From NCBI RefSeq assembly GCF_013378055.1, contig NZ_CP051130.1, forward strand, positions 2,296,001-2,360,000: a DNA stretch of 64,000 nucleotides, given 5' to 3'. Both the position numbers and the translations under genes were made by a program. The notes beneath the pieces are model-generated. The model was not told where the DNA came from. It saw only the letters and a program-made list of their open reading frames with translations, and did no database searches. Origin of the DNA: Parasphingopyxis sp. CP4. GTDB taxonomy: Bacteria; Pseudomonadota; Alphaproteobacteria; Sphingomonadales; Sphingomonadaceae. Shown here piece after piece: positions 42,557 through 51,578 of this stretch (the stretch's first letter is position 1; the number at the start of each line of letters is the position of its first letter).

Positions 42557-43437
42557 CCGCGCGCTCCGTCGGCCAGGGCCTCGATCGCATCGAGGATGAA
42601 CCAGCCGCCACAGGCGGTCCATGCGCCGTCGAGCGGAACCACGTCCCGATCGGTGAGCTGCGCGCGGGCAACCGGATGCTGGGCGGCGCCCCAGGCATCC
42701 GGCGTGCTGAAAAAGGAATCGAAAAAGGCCGCAGCAACAAGGTCCGGCTGCTCATAGGCAAGCCGCTCCAGCGGCAGGGAATGCCAGCCGGACTCCGCCT
42801 GGAAATTGGAAAGGCCGGCAGCGATCAGCATCTCATGGATCAGCGAGCCGGGCCCGCTCGTGACGCCAGCGGGCGTCATATAAAGGGTGGCAGCATCGCT
42901 GCTGCGTTTGCTTATGGCGGCCAATCGGGATCGGAACTTGGTGATCAACGCTGCACCGCGCTCGGATTGGCCGAGGCCGTCTGCGACATGCGCAATTTGC
43001 TGGGCAATCGAGCCCTCTTCCGCGCCATCGATGCTGGATATCCAGCCGAGCTGTAACACCGGAACGCCGGCGCGCTCGAAAAAGCCGGCCGCGTTGGGCC
43101 CGCCACCATAGGAACGAATGATGAGATCGGGTTCGAGGATCAGCACATCTTCGGCATTGGGGCGCACGGTCGGCATGCCGATCGCGGCGTCGCGCATATA
43201 GGAGAAATCTTCCACCCCGCCCGGCGAGATGGCGAGGATCTGCTCGCGATCGGCGAGCTGCAACAGATATTGGTCGGCACAATAATCGAGGCTGACTATT
43301 CGCATGGGCCGCTCGGTTGATTGGGCCGCGAGGGTGTCTTCGCCGCCGCCCGATGGCTGGCACGCGGCGAGCATAAGGGCAGCGGAAAGCACAACCATCC
43401 CGCGCCAAACAGGTGCAGCATTTTTGATGCGCCCCAT
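42553..43437 (-). CDS. btuF: Cobalamin-binding lipoprotein (BtuF-like)
   Basis: A 294-residue substrate-binding lipoprotein of ABC class III (BtuF/FhuD fold). The signal ends at LMLAAC, followed by QPSGGG. The mature N-terminus PMRIVSLDYCADQYLLQLAD and the EPDLIIRSYGGG region are typical. B12 as ligand is inferred from the riboswitch immediately upstream. Start ATG 43437 has GGGGAG seven bases upstream. No TonB-dependent receptor (BtuB) is next to it, so outer-membrane uptake must be encoded elsewhere. Confidence 0.85.
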   Translation of the reverse strand: MGRIKNAAPVWRGMVVLSAALMLAACQPSGGGEDTLAAQSTERPMRIVSLDYCADQYLLQLADREQILAISPGGVEDFSYMRDAAIGMPTVRPNAEDVLILEPDLIIRSYGGGPNAAGFFERAGVPVLQLGWISSIDGAEEGSIAQQIAHVADGLGQSERGAALITKFRSRLAAISKRSSDAATLYMTPAGVTSGPGSLIHEMLIAAGLSNFQAESGWHSLPLERLAYEQPDLVAAAFFDSFFSTPDAWGAAQHPVARAQLTDRDVVPLDGAWTACGGWFILDAIEALADGARG

Positions 43438-43635
43438 TATCACTCCCCAATGCACCGCGCCGTCCGCGACAGATGCAATCCCAACGGCAACGGGCCTCAC
43501 GGAATGGTCTCCGCGCGGACGGCCAAGCCTGTCTGCTGTCGCTTCAGGGGAAGTGGCGCGGGCCGAACGGATCGGATCCCGGCACCCACACCTTACCCGC
43601 CTGTCGAGAGCTGATCCCGGTCTCCAGGCGAACGA

Positions 43636-43812
43636 CGCGATGGCAGGTTTCCTGGCTCACCGATGGTCGCCTCCGGCCGCCTTCCCGGCTCCCATCCCGT
43701 GCGGACAGAGCCAGTGGCATATCGGCCGTCAGCTATCGGCTGACAGTTGCGGGCACAGCCCCGGATTTTCGCCGGGTTCCCTCTTAGCCGCCGATGAAGG
43801 CGGCACCATCTG
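43636..43812 (-). ncRNA. Cobalamin (B12) riboswitch
   Basis: Read on the minus strand, the 5' part holds GAGGGAACCCGGCG, AAAATCCGGGGCTGTGCCCG and CAACTGT, and the 3' part the B12 box GCCAGGAAACCTGCC (plus strand 43642-43656). The terminal P1 helix can form between ATGGTG-type sequence near 43806-43811 and CCATC near 43638-43643. All are hallmark elements of the Cobalamin aptamer. It lies about 200 nt before btuF. B12 binding should repress the import operon. No gene was seen in the rest of the 428 bp gap (43438-43865). Confidence 0.95.
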
Positions 43813-43865
43813 CGCCACGGTCTGGTGCAGCGATGCGCAGCTGTCAATTCGCGTCGGTGAGTGGC

Positions 43866-44777
43866 CTATTCGGCCGCGTCTTCCTTGGGCATCAGCTTGT
43901 CCATCGTTTTCGTCTCGAAATCGCTGGCATCATGCCGTTCGGGAAGCTGGGTTTCCGGCTCGCCCCAGACGCGGTTGACCATCCGGCCACGTTCGACGGC
44001 CGGGCGTTTGGCTATCTCATCGGCCCAGCGGTTCACATGCGTATATTCATGCACCTGCAGGAATTCGGCCGCTTCGTAGAGTACGCCCTTGGCCAGGCCC
44101 CCATACCAGGGCCAGATTGCCATATCGGCGATCGAATATTCGCTGCCGGCCATATAGTCATGCTCGGCCAGATGCCGGTCGAGCACGTCCATCTGCCGCT
44201 TCACTTCCATGGCAAAGCGATCGATCGGATATTCCATTTTCATCGGTGCATAGGCGTAGAAATGGCCAAAGCCACCGCCGAGATAAGGCGCGCTGCCCAT
44301 CTGCCAGAACAGCCAGTTCAGGGCTTCGGTCCGCGAGGCATGGTCGCTCGGCAGGAACTCGCCGAATTTCTCGGCAAGATAGAGCAGGATCGATCCGCTC
44401 TCGAACACGCGCTGATGCGGTTCGACGCTGCGATCGACCATCACCGGGATTTTCGAGTTCGGATTGATGTCGACATAGCCCGAGGAGAATTGATTGCCTT
44501 CGCCGATATTGATGATCCAGGCATCATATTCGGCGCCTTCATGGCCGAGCGCGAGCAGCTCCTCGAGCATCACCGTTGCCTTTACGCCGTTTGGCGTGGC
44601 GAGCGAGTAGAGCTGGATCGGATGCTCGCCGACCGGCAAGTCCTTGTCATGGGTCGGTCCGGCAATCGGCCGGTTGATGGCAGCAAAACGCCCACCGCTT
44701 TCCTTGTCCCAGGTCCAGATCTTTGCGGGTTTATATCCTGGGGGCTGGTTTTCGGGGGTTTCTGCTTCGTCGCTCAT
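43866..44777 (-). CDS. yghU: YghU-type glutathione-dependent disulfide-bond oxidoreductase
   Basis: A 303-residue GST-family protein of the Nu class (YghU). The N-terminal extension IWTWDKESGGRFAAINRPIAGPTH is diagnostic, followed by the thioredoxin-fold domain (PNGVKATVMLEELLALG, NPNSKIPVMVDRS, VFESGSILLYLAEKFGEFLP). The C-terminal helical domain contains LNWLFWQMGSAPYLGGGFGHFY. It reduces disulfides with two glutathiones. The gene is divergent from an esterase gene across 163 bp. Confidence 0.93.
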   Translation of the reverse strand: MSDEAETPENQPPGYKPAKIWTWDKESGGRFAAINRPIAGPTHDKDLPVGEHPIQLYSLATPNGVKATVMLEELLALGHEGAEYDAWIINIGEGNQFSSGYVDINPNSKIPVMVDRSVEPHQRVFESGSILLYLAEKFGEFLPSDHASRTEALNWLFWQMGSAPYLGGGFGHFYAYAPMKMEYPIDRFAMEVKRQMDVLDRHLAEHDYMAGSEYSIADMAIWPWYGGLAKGVLYEAAEFLQVHEYTHVNRWADEIAKRPAVERGRMVNRVWGEPETQLPERHDASDFETKTMDKLMPKEDAAE

Positions 44778-44940
44778 GATCGATTCTTTCTGTTGATTGC
44801 GTGACGCGAGAATTGCTGATCACGGCGGCTGAGTCCACGGCGGAAAACTATTGGGGGTATTGGCTAGGCTTTTGTCGGGCTGGACCGCCCTCGTCCCGGT
44901 CCGTAGCGTGTGCGCTCGCATCAAGATTCGGGAGAGCGCA

Positions 44941-45831
44941 ATGTCGAAGCAGGAAATGGACGCGGTTATTCAACTGCTCAACGCCAATCAGGCGGACGGC
45001 GATCCGAGCGTTGAAGAGCAACGCGCTGGCATGGAAGCGCTCGCCGGATCCTTCCCGCTTCCCGAAGGCGCACAGCAGCGCGCAGAAACCATCGCCGGCG
45101 TGCCGTGCGAATGGCAATCGGTGGAGGGCGCGAAAGACGATGCCGTCCTGCTTTACTTTCATGGCGGCGGCTATGTGATCGGATCGGTGAACACGCATCG
45201 CGGGCTCGTTTCGGGCTTTAGCGGTGCGACCGGGATAACCGGGCTCTCGGTCGATTATCGCCTGGCGCCCGAACATCCGTTTCCCGCAGCGGTCGAAGAT
45301 GCCGTCGCGGTCTATCATGCGCTGCTCGAGCAAGGCCGCGATCCGGCAAAGATCGCGATTGGCGGGGATTCCGCCGGTGGCGGTCTCTCGCTGGCCCTGC
45401 TCCTCGCGGCCCGTGAACGCGGCCTGCCGCAACCGGCCTGTGCCGCGCTGCTCTCGCCCTGGTCCGATCTCCGGATCGTCGCCAAGGCCTATGAGAGCCG
45501 CAAGGAATCGGATCCGATGGTCCGCAAGGACGGGATCAGCGCGATGGCCGCGCATTATCTTGGCGATACTGACCCCAGCAACCCTCTCGCGTCACCGATC
45601 CTGGCGGATCTTGCGGGCCTTGCGCCGATGATCATTCATGTCGGGGATCGCGAAGTGCTGCTCGACGATTCGGTTGATCTCGCCGCGCGGGCGGAAGAAG
45701 CCGGTGTCGATGTAACGCTGAAAGTCTGGCCGGACATGATCCATGTCTTCCAGGCCTTTTACCCGATGGTCGAAGAAGCCCGTCAATCGATTGCCGAAAT
45801 GGGCGCCTTCATCGCAGAAAAAACGGCCTAG
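44941..45831 (+). CDS. Alpha/beta hydrolase (HSL-like esterase)
   Basis: A 296-residue esterase of the hormone-sensitive lipase group. The oxyanion-hole HGGGYVIGS is near residue 75, the nucleophile elbow GGDSAGGGLSLALLLA near 145, and Asp and His in VGDREVLLDDSV and WPDMIHVFQAFYPM complete the triad. Start ATG 44941 has GGGAGA upstream; longer readings lack a good start. Its stop overlaps that of the convergent GNAT gene (CTAG at 45828-45831). Substrate is unknown. Confidence 0.9.
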   Translation: MSKQEMDAVIQLLNANQADGDPSVEEQRAGMEALAGSFPLPEGAQQRAETIAGVPCEWQSVEGAKDDAVLLYFHGGGYVIGSVNTHRGLVSGFSGATGITGLSVDYRLAPEHPFPAAVEDAVAVYHALLEQGRDPAKIAIGGDSAGGGLSLALLLAARERGLPQPACAALLSPWSDLRIVAKAYESRKESDPMVRKDGISAMAAHYLGDTDPSNPLASPILADLAGLAPMIIHVGDREVLLDDSVDLAARAEEAGVDVTLKVWPDMIHVFQAFYPMVEEARQSIAEMGAFIAEKTA

Positions 45832-46412
45832 CTGCTTTCGGCCATGCCATAGGCCTCGAGCCGCCCCGCGGCCTGTTCCACGTCGCACGCAAGGATCACG
45901 ATATCGTGCAGCGCTTCGTCCGCATCGCGGACATGATCGCGTAGCAACGCTTCACCGCGAAAGCCGAGTTCCTCGAACAGCGTGATCGCGCCTTTCTGGT
46001 CGACAGTCATCTGGGCAGTCAATTTCTTCAGCCCCTTGTCGAGCGCCTTGGCAAAACATTGCTCGATCAGCACCCGGCCAAGCCCATGCTTGCGGACGGA
46101 CGGATCGACCAACACGCGCAGCTCGCCAAGATGGGGCGACCAGCTCAGCGGGTCGGTAATCAGGGCTGAACAACCGACAATCCGGCCATCCTGTTCGGCG
46201 ACCAGCGTTTCGATGGCACCGCTATCGGTCTGCGCGATCCAGGCATCCACCACGCCGCGCTTGGTGATGTCGCGGGTGAGGAACAGCAGATCATGCGGCG
46301 GTAGCGCCTTCGCAAAGCTAAGCAGCCCGGCCTTGTCGTCCGCCGTCATGGGTCGAAGTGAAATCTCGGCATCGCCCATGGCATGTGTCGAGGGATTGCG
46401 TTCGCGTGTCAT
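45828..46412 (-). CDS. GNAT-family N-acetyltransferase
   Basis: A 194-residue GNAT protein. The acetyl-CoA-binding loop is VDPSVRKHGLGRVLIEQCFAKALDKG near residue 115, with the preceding LGELRVLVDPS strand; ITLFEELGFRGEALL is the fold's C-terminal part. Substrate is unknown. The ATG at 46412 overlaps the phaC stop as ATGA, so it is probably translated with phaC. A shorter start is ATG 46379. Confidence 0.85.
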   Translation of the reverse strand: MTRERNPSTHAMGDAEISLRPMTADDKAGLLSFAKALPPHDLLFLTRDITKRGVVDAWIAQTDSGAIETLVAEQDGRIVGCSALITDPLSWSPHLGELRVLVDPSVRKHGLGRVLIEQCFAKALDKGLKKLTAQMTVDQKGAITLFEELGFRGEALLRDHVRDADEALHDIVILACDVEQAAGRLEAYGMAESS

Positions 46413-47494
46413 ACGGACCTTTCGCCAAGCCATTCGTCCAGGGTGGGCCATAGCCGCCGCGCCGCATTGGGCCCGGCAATCAGGCTGATATGGCCGCCTT
46501 TCAGAGTGATTTCAGTTTTGTCTTTGGATCCCGCCAGCGGCACCAGATGTTTACTCGCCTCATAGGGAACGATGTGATCATGCAGCGCCACCGCATGGAA
46601 AAGCGGTATCTTGATATTGCCGATATCGGCAATCCGGCCGCCGACTTCGAGCGTGCCTTCTTTCAGCTCATTGCGCCACATCAGCTTTTTCACCGTGTCG
46701 CGAAAATATTCGCCGGCAAGCGGCAGCATGTCATTGCTCCAGCGCTCCATCTTCCGCTGGAACTCGACGAGATCGCTGTTCCACATATTGTCCCACAGCG
46801 TGCGCTGGGCCGCGATACGGCCGGAGGGGCGGAGCATGTCAAATGATGTCAGCAGCAAATCGGGCGAGGCATTGCCCACCGAATCGACCAGGCGATCGAC
46901 ATCGAAAAATTTCTGCTGCGACATATGCGCAAACAGGTGCATTTCGGAAAAATCGATCGGCGTCGTGAAGCAGACGAGATTCTTGATCGGCTCTTCAGGA
47001 TGGGTCGCGGCATAAATGGTCGAGAGCACGCCGCCCATGCAATAGCCGACCAGCGACACCTCCTGCTCGCCGGTCGTCTCACGCACCCGGCGCAGGCAAT
47101 CGCCGATAAAGTCATTCGCATAGCTATCGAGGTTGAGGCCCTTCTCCTCGGGTCGCGGCGCATCCCAGTCCATCACGAACACATCATATCCGGCATTCAA
47201 GAGGAAGCGGACAAAGCTGTGATCTTCGGCGATGTCGAACACATAGCCGCGGTTGGTTGTCGCCATGACCATCAGGATCGGCACCCGATAGACTTCCTCG
47301 ACCAGCGGTTTGTAGTGATAGAGGTTCAGCGTCCCGCGCTTGTGAATCACATCCTTAGCGGTCAGGCCGACAGCTGGCGCCGCCGAGGCGAAATACTCAA
47401 CGCCCTTGATGTTGCGCTGGATCGTTCGCTCGACAAGCTTCTGGATCGCCGCGCCCGATCCGGCCCCACCATCCTGTTCGGCTGTGCTCGCCAT
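46409..47494 (-). CDS. phaC: Class III poly(R)-hydroxyalkanoate synthase subunit PhaC
   Basis: A 361-residue PHA synthase. The lipase-like box is SLVGYCMGGVLSTIYAA with catalytic Cys near residue 150, the Asp in ALHDHIVPYEAS and the His in TLKGGHISLIAGP. Length and sequence fit class III PhaC, which needs a PhaE partner. It polymerises (R)-3-hydroxyacyl-CoA into storage granules. The gene follows a short coiled-coil protein gene by 6 bp, which may encode the partner. GNAT gene follows by ATGA. Confidence 0.93.
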   Translation of the reverse strand: MASTAEQDGGAGSGAAIQKLVERTIQRNIKGVEYFASAAPAVGLTAKDVIHKRGTLNLYHYKPLVEEVYRVPILMVMATTNRGYVFDIAEDHSFVRFLLNAGYDVFVMDWDAPRPEEKGLNLDSYANDFIGDCLRRVRETTGEQEVSLVGYCMGGVLSTIYAATHPEEPIKNLVCFTTPIDFSEMHLFAHMSQQKFFDVDRLVDSVGNASPDLLLTSFDMLRPSGRIAAQRTLWDNMWNSDLVEFQRKMERWSNDMLPLAGEYFRDTVKKLMWRNELKEGTLEVGGRIADIGNIKIPLFHAVALHDHIVPYEASKHLVPLAGSKDKTEITLKGGHISLIAGPNAARRLWPTLDEWLGERSV

Positions 47495-47500
47495 TATTGC

Positions 47501-47881
47501 TTAGTCCGACTTCTTCTTTGCGGGTTTTTTCGCCGCTGGCTTGCGCGTGCGACGGGGCCCCGATGATGCGCCCGCTTCCGGCGGGGCAAGCCGCGACAAG
47601 GCTTCTTCGATCCGTACGAGCCGTTCGTCCATGGTCATCAAACGCTCACCAATGGCTGTGATATCGGCGCGGCTGGGCATGTTGAAGAATTCCAGATTCT
47701 TCGACATCTGGTCGGTCATGCCTTTTTGCATCTTGGCACCGAGTTCGGTTGCCACACCGGTTGTTTTGGCAAAGCCTTCGGTGCCGAATATCGCTTTCGA
47801 CATTTCGTCAAAACGCGTTTCGAGATCGCCCATCGCCTTACGAAGCGTATCCATCGGATCCTTGCTGTTATTGTCGGCCAT
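47501..47881 (-). CDS. Short PhaE/phasin-like partner of PhaC
   Basis: A 126-residue protein. Residues 8-95 look helical and coiled-coil (DTLRKAMGDLETRFDEMSKAIFG, ERLMTMDERLVRIEEALSRL). The last 20 residues are an Ala/Lys/Pro-rich tail (RKPAAKKPAKKKSD) resembling DNA-binding AAKP tails of granule-associated proteins. It lies 6 bp upstream of class III phaC, the place of phaE, but true PhaE is about 300-380 residues. It may be a reduced PhaE or a phasin/PhaM-like nucleoid linker. Confidence 0.6.
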   Translation of the reverse strand: MADNNSKDPMDTLRKAMGDLETRFDEMSKAIFGTEGFAKTTGVATELGAKMQKGMTDQMSKNLEFFNMPSRADITAIGERLMTMDERLVRIEEALSRLAPPEAGASSGPRRTRKPAAKKPAKKKSD

Positions 47882-47941
47882 TGCGCGCTCCCATCATGCT
47901 CTGCCCGCAGTTATGCCGCGCGCGCGGATGCGAGTCGAGCA

Positions 47942-48550
47942 TTACTGGTCAGCGGCAAAGAACATCAGATGGACGAGCCGGCCGGTTTCATGATCCTTGC
48001 CAAAGCCCGGCCCCGCATTGTGAAACTGCCAGGGCTTGAACAGGATCAGCCGATTAAAGCGCATCGGGATGCGCGACGTGCGCTCCCATTTGCTGGCGAT
48101 GACCGTATCCTTGTTGACGACATCTTCGATCAGCGCATTGGCATCGGGATAGCCGGTGGCGGCCAATTGGGCCGGATCATGCGGGATCGCATCGAGCCCG
48201 GTGCGGCGGTGTCGGAAGAAATCCGTGCCGCCACGGCAATGCTCATCGAGGCTGAGATAGAGAATGCCCGAATAGAAACAGGGATCGATATGGACGCCGC
48301 TGCGCCCCTTGTCGGCCTTGAGCGTCAATCGGCAATGGCCATGGCTGGTGTTGGGATCGGGCTTCACCCGTACGCCGATGATTTTCGACACCGTGTCGTC
48401 CAGCCCCTGGATATCCAGCGTCTTGGTTGAGAGCAGGCCTGGATAATTGCCCTTCTTGAACGCCGGATCATAATCGAGCGCCATGGCCTGGCGCCGCGCG
48501 CCATGCGGATCTTTCAGAAAATCGTCGATCACGATCAGCGATGGCAACAT
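47942..48550 (-). CDS. DUF6445 family protein (2OG-oxygenase-like)
   Basis: A 202-residue protein. The HxD-like motif GVHIDPCFYSGILYLS near residue 95 and the later FKPWQFHNAG with a C-terminal GRLVHLMFF match the double-stranded beta-helix of Fe(II)/2OG oxygenases. It looks like DUF6445, common in sphingomonads; substrate unknown. The gene is on its own, divergent from the CitE-like gene. Confidence 0.75.
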   Translation of the reverse strand: MLPSLIVIDDFLKDPHGARRQAMALDYDPAFKKGNYPGLLSTKTLDIQGLDDTVSKIIGVRVKPDPNTSHGHCRLTLKADKGRSGVHIDPCFYSGILYLSLDEHCRGGTDFFRHRRTGLDAIPHDPAQLAATGYPDANALIEDVVNKDTVIASKWERTSRIPMRFNRLILFKPWQFHNAGPGFGKDHETGRLVHLMFFAADQ

Positions 48551-48692
48551 GGTCGAAATCCCGGCCCTATGGCTGAAAACCAGGCTTTGGCCTGTTTCAT
48601 CGTCCTCCCTGTGTCAAGGTTGCTGTCCGCCCCTTTCGCCAATTGCACGCATCGCGCCGTTCCGGCATTGTCCGCTCGGTAAACTGGCGCAA

Positions 48693-49598
48693 ATGGCAAG
48701 GCAGGCAATCGTGACCCAATCTCCAAGAAGCTGGCTGTTCGTGCCAGCCGATAGCGAAAAGAAGATCGGCAAGGCGCTGGGCGGAGAGGCCGATGCAATC
48801 ATCCTCGATCTGGAAGATTCGGTAGCCGAAGCCAACAAGCCTGCGGCGCGCGGCGTCGCGGCAGACGCCATCCGCAGCGCTGCCGATCATGCGGCGCAGA
48901 TCTGGGTGCGCATCAATCCGCTTGATAGCGGCATGGTTGCCGATGATCTGGCGGCGATTATTGGCGCCAAGCCCCATGGCGTCATGTTGCCGAAAAGCGA
49001 AAGCGGTGATGATATCGCGGCGCTGCATGCGATGCTGGATAGCGAGGAAGCGAAGCAGGATGTCACACCGGGCGCGACGGCGATCAGTGCCGTGGCGACG
49101 GAAACCGCCGCCAGCCTGTTCGGCCTGGGCAGCTATGGCGGGTCGAGCGACCGTTTGGCTGCACTGACCTGGGGCGCAGAAGATCTGTCTGCAGCGCTCG
49201 GCGCGTCGAGCAAGTTCGATACCGATGGGGAGTTGAGTTTCACCTATCAGCTTGCCCGTTCGCTCTGCCTGGCGGGTGCGGTTGCCGCCGAAGTCCAGCC
49301 GGTCGACAGCCTGTTCGGCGATTTCAGGGACGATGCGGGCCTTGAAGCGGATTGCGATAAGGGGCGCCGCGAAGGCTTTACCGGAAAGCTCGCCATTCAT
49401 CCGGCCCAGGTGCCGATCATCAATGCTGCTTTTACGCCGAGCGCCGAAGAAATCGCGCATGCGCGCAAGGTTGTGGCGCTATTTGCGGAGAATCCGGATC
49501 TCGGCACGATCGGGCTAGACGGCAAAATGCTCGATCGGCCGCATCTGTTGCAGGCGCAGCGGGTGCTGGATCGGGCCGGTGCGGCGGCGCCCGACTGA
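48693..49598 (+). CDS. HpcH/HpaI (CitE-like) aldolase/lyase
   Basis: A 301-residue CitE-type lyase. SPRSWLFVPADSEKKIGKAL at residues 10-29 and ADAIILDLEDSVAEANKPAARG (metal-binding Asp/Glu) are diagnostic; further on GVMLPKSESGDDI and LTWGAEDLSAALGA (catalytic region) fit the CitE/Mcl family. Likely substrates are malyl-CoA or beta-methylmalyl-CoA-like. No acyl-carrier or alpha subunit genes of citrate lyase are adjacent, so it probably acts alone. ATG 48693 and GTG 48711 are possible starts. It has a 142 bp divergent gap to DUF6445. Confidence 0.86.
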   Translation: MARQAIVTQSPRSWLFVPADSEKKIGKALGGEADAIILDLEDSVAEANKPAARGVAADAIRSAADHAAQIWVRINPLDSGMVADDLAAIIGAKPHGVMLPKSESGDDIAALHAMLDSEEAKQDVTPGATAISAVATETAASLFGLGSYGGSSDRLAALTWGAEDLSAALGASSKFDTDGELSFTYQLARSLCLAGAVAAEVQPVDSLFGDFRDDAGLEADCDKGRREGFTGKLAIHPAQVPIINAAFTPSAEEIAHARKVVALFAENPDLGTIGLDGKMLDRPHLLQAQRVLDRAGAAAPD

Positions 49599-49689
49599 TC
49601 GATGGCTGCTGCCTGTTCGTCGAACGGCGATTTCCACAAGACCTCATAGTACGATACGCACCAGTCCAATTCTTTGAGGGGATAGGATT

Positions 49690-50598
49690 ATGCGCGACAC
49701 GCGAATTGGAAAAACCTGTATTGGCTTGGCGGCTGCCGGGCTGTTGATGGCGGCAAGCGGGGCGCTGGCGACACCCCAAGAGGATGCCGATGCGCTGTTT
49801 GCGGCGGAGGATTGGGCGGCGGCAGCCGAGGCTTATGACGCGCTGCTCACAACTGACCCCGCCAACGGCGCCAACTGGTTCAATTTAGCACGGGCCCGCC
49901 ATTCGGCGGAAGATTTGTCCGCGGCACGCGCGGCTTATCTGCAAGCTATTGAGGCCGGCTATACCCCGGCAGCGCGCGCGCATTTTCATCTTGCCCGCGC
50001 GCTGATGACGCTGGGCGACACCGATGGCGCACTGACCCAGATCGAAGCGATTGCGGCCAGTGGAACGCCGCTCGGCAGCACGATCCAGGCGACAGCGGAA
50101 TTTGGCGATCTGGCTGAGAATGCGCGGTTCGCCGCCGCGATCGCGGCGATGGCGCCCTGCACCGATCCCGTCTATCGCGCGTTCGATTTCTGGCTTGGCG
50201 AATGGGATGTAAACACGCCTTCGAGCCCGCAAACCGCGAGCAGCCGGATTTCCTCGCAACATGGTGGATGTGTCGTTCTCGAAGAGTTTGACGCCGGCGC
50301 CTATACCGGAATGAGCATCAATTTCGTCGATTCAACAACCGGGCGTTGGCACCAGAGCTGGATGGCGAATAATGGCATCCCGATATATCTCGAAGGCAAT
50401 CTCAATGCCGAGGGTGCGATGGTGCTGAGTGATGCCGATCTCCCGATCAGCACGGCCACCGGCACGATCAACCGGGTTACCTGGTCGCAGGAAGAGGGCG
50501 GCGCTGTGCGCCAGTTCTGGGAAGTGTCGAGCGATGGCGGCGAGACCTGGACCGTCGCATTCGATGGCCTCTACACGCCGCGCGCCGCAGAAGAATAA
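49690..50598 (+). CDS. Exported TPR protein with DUF1579-like C-terminal domain
   Basis: A 302-residue protein with a signal peptide (residues 8-30, ending ALA-TPQE). Residues 32-140 contain about three TPR units (ADALFAAEDWAAAAEAYDALLTTDPANGANWFNLARARHSAED). Residues 155-297 start PVYRAFDFWLGEWDV, a lipocalin-like DUF1579-type domain with later SQHGGCVVLEEFD and WHQSWMANNG. Periplasmic, function unknown. The RBS GGGGATAGGATT precedes it. It converges with the Mic60-like gene. Confidence 0.72.
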   Translation: MRDTRIGKTCIGLAAAGLLMAASGALATPQEDADALFAAEDWAAAAEAYDALLTTDPANGANWFNLARARHSAEDLSAARAAYLQAIEAGYTPAARAHFHLARALMTLGDTDGALTQIEAIAASGTPLGSTIQATAEFGDLAENARFAAAIAAMAPCTDPVYRAFDFWLGEWDVNTPSSPQTASSRISSQHGGCVVLEEFDAGAYTGMSINFVDSTTGRWHQSWMANNGIPIYLEGNLNAEGAMVLSDADLPISTATGTINRVTWSQEEGGAVRQFWEVSSDGGETWTVAFDGLYTPRAAEE

Positions 50599-50605
50599 GC
50601 CCCGC

Positions 50606-51526
50606 CTATTCGGCTTCGGCTGCGGCGTTGGCTTCGTCTTGTTCGCGTTGCCGGGCGGCGAGGCGCGGCTCCATCAGCGCGATCGTTTCGATCCGGTCGA
50701 GCGCATTGCGTGCCGCGATATAGCGGCGCGCATCGGCAATCCATTGTTCGGCCGCCTCGCGTTCGGGCAGGCGCAGCACCTCGGCGAGCGCGGTATCGAC
50801 CTGGCCAACCGCCAGCTTGTCACGGGCGCGCTGCAAGCGCTGGCGCGGGGCTGGCGAGGGTGTGCCTTCCTGGCGCAGGACGAACAGCTCGGAAAATTCG
50901 CGCCGCGTTGCATCCCACCAGCTTTCACCCTCGCCGATCCCGATCAGTTCGGGCTCAAGCGCGGTCAGCCGGGATTGCAGGCCGTCGAGCGTTACAGGCT
51001 GTTGGGAAGCAGCGATGACGCGGGCCACCGCTTCAGGCGCCGAGCGGCCAAATCGTTCGCGGAGCAGGCCTTCGATATAGCCAAGCGCGACCCCGCGATC
51101 GAGCGCGCGGCGGGCGGCAAAGGCAACCAGCAACCCTTCGGCGCGGTCGGCATTGCCCGCTGCGGCGCCAGCGCGCGTCCCGATCCGGTCGATCCGGTCT
51201 TCGAGCTGCGCGACGCGGCGCGCCAATGTCGCACGATCGGCTTCGATTTCAGCTGTGTCCGGGGTTTCTCCAACCGGCGCGCCGGGTTCGCCGGGTTCGG
51301 TATCATCGAGCTGGCGTTCAAGCGCGGCGACAGCAGCGCTGCTCTCCGGCGATGTGGCCTCTGTTTCTTCGGCGCTGAATATGCCGAGCGAGGGGCCATA
51401 ATTGACGAGGAACCAGCCCATCCCGATCACGCCGCCCAGAAAGGCGACGCCGGCGATGATCAGCACCCGGATCAGCGAGCGCCGGGGCGTGTCTTCGGTT
51501 TCGATCGGTTCATAATCGCGCGGCAT
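50606..51526 (-). CDS. Mic60/mitofilin-like inner-membrane protein
   Basis: A 306-residue protein. One transmembrane helix (residues 18-42) is followed by a Glu/Pro-rich linker, a coiled coil (ATLARRVAQLEDRIDRIG) and a C-terminal helical domain (LLVAFAARRALDRGVALGYIEGLLRERFG) that looks like the mitofilin signature region. It sits 52 bp downstream of hemD, the place where alphaproteobacterial Mic60 (COG4223) genes lie. In other members Mic60 shapes intracytoplasmic membranes and contacts outer-membrane proteins. The call is by layout and position. Confidence 0.72.
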   Translation of the reverse strand: MPRDYEPIETEDTPRRSLIRVLIIAGVAFLGGVIGMGWFLVNYGPSLGIFSAEETEATSPESSAAVAALERQLDDTEPGEPGAPVGETPDTAEIEADRATLARRVAQLEDRIDRIGTRAGAAAGNADRAEGLLVAFAARRALDRGVALGYIEGLLRERFGRSAPEAVARVIAASQQPVTLDGLQSRLTALEPELIGIGEGESWWDATRREFSELFVLRQEGTPSPAPRQRLQRARDKLAVGQVDTALAEVLRLPEREAAEQWIADARRYIAARNALDRIETIALMEPRLAARQREQDEANAAAEAE

Positions 51527-51578
51527 AAGGTGACTTCATACTCCGAACAGACGCGTCAGGCGCGCCGGGCGGCCAGCT

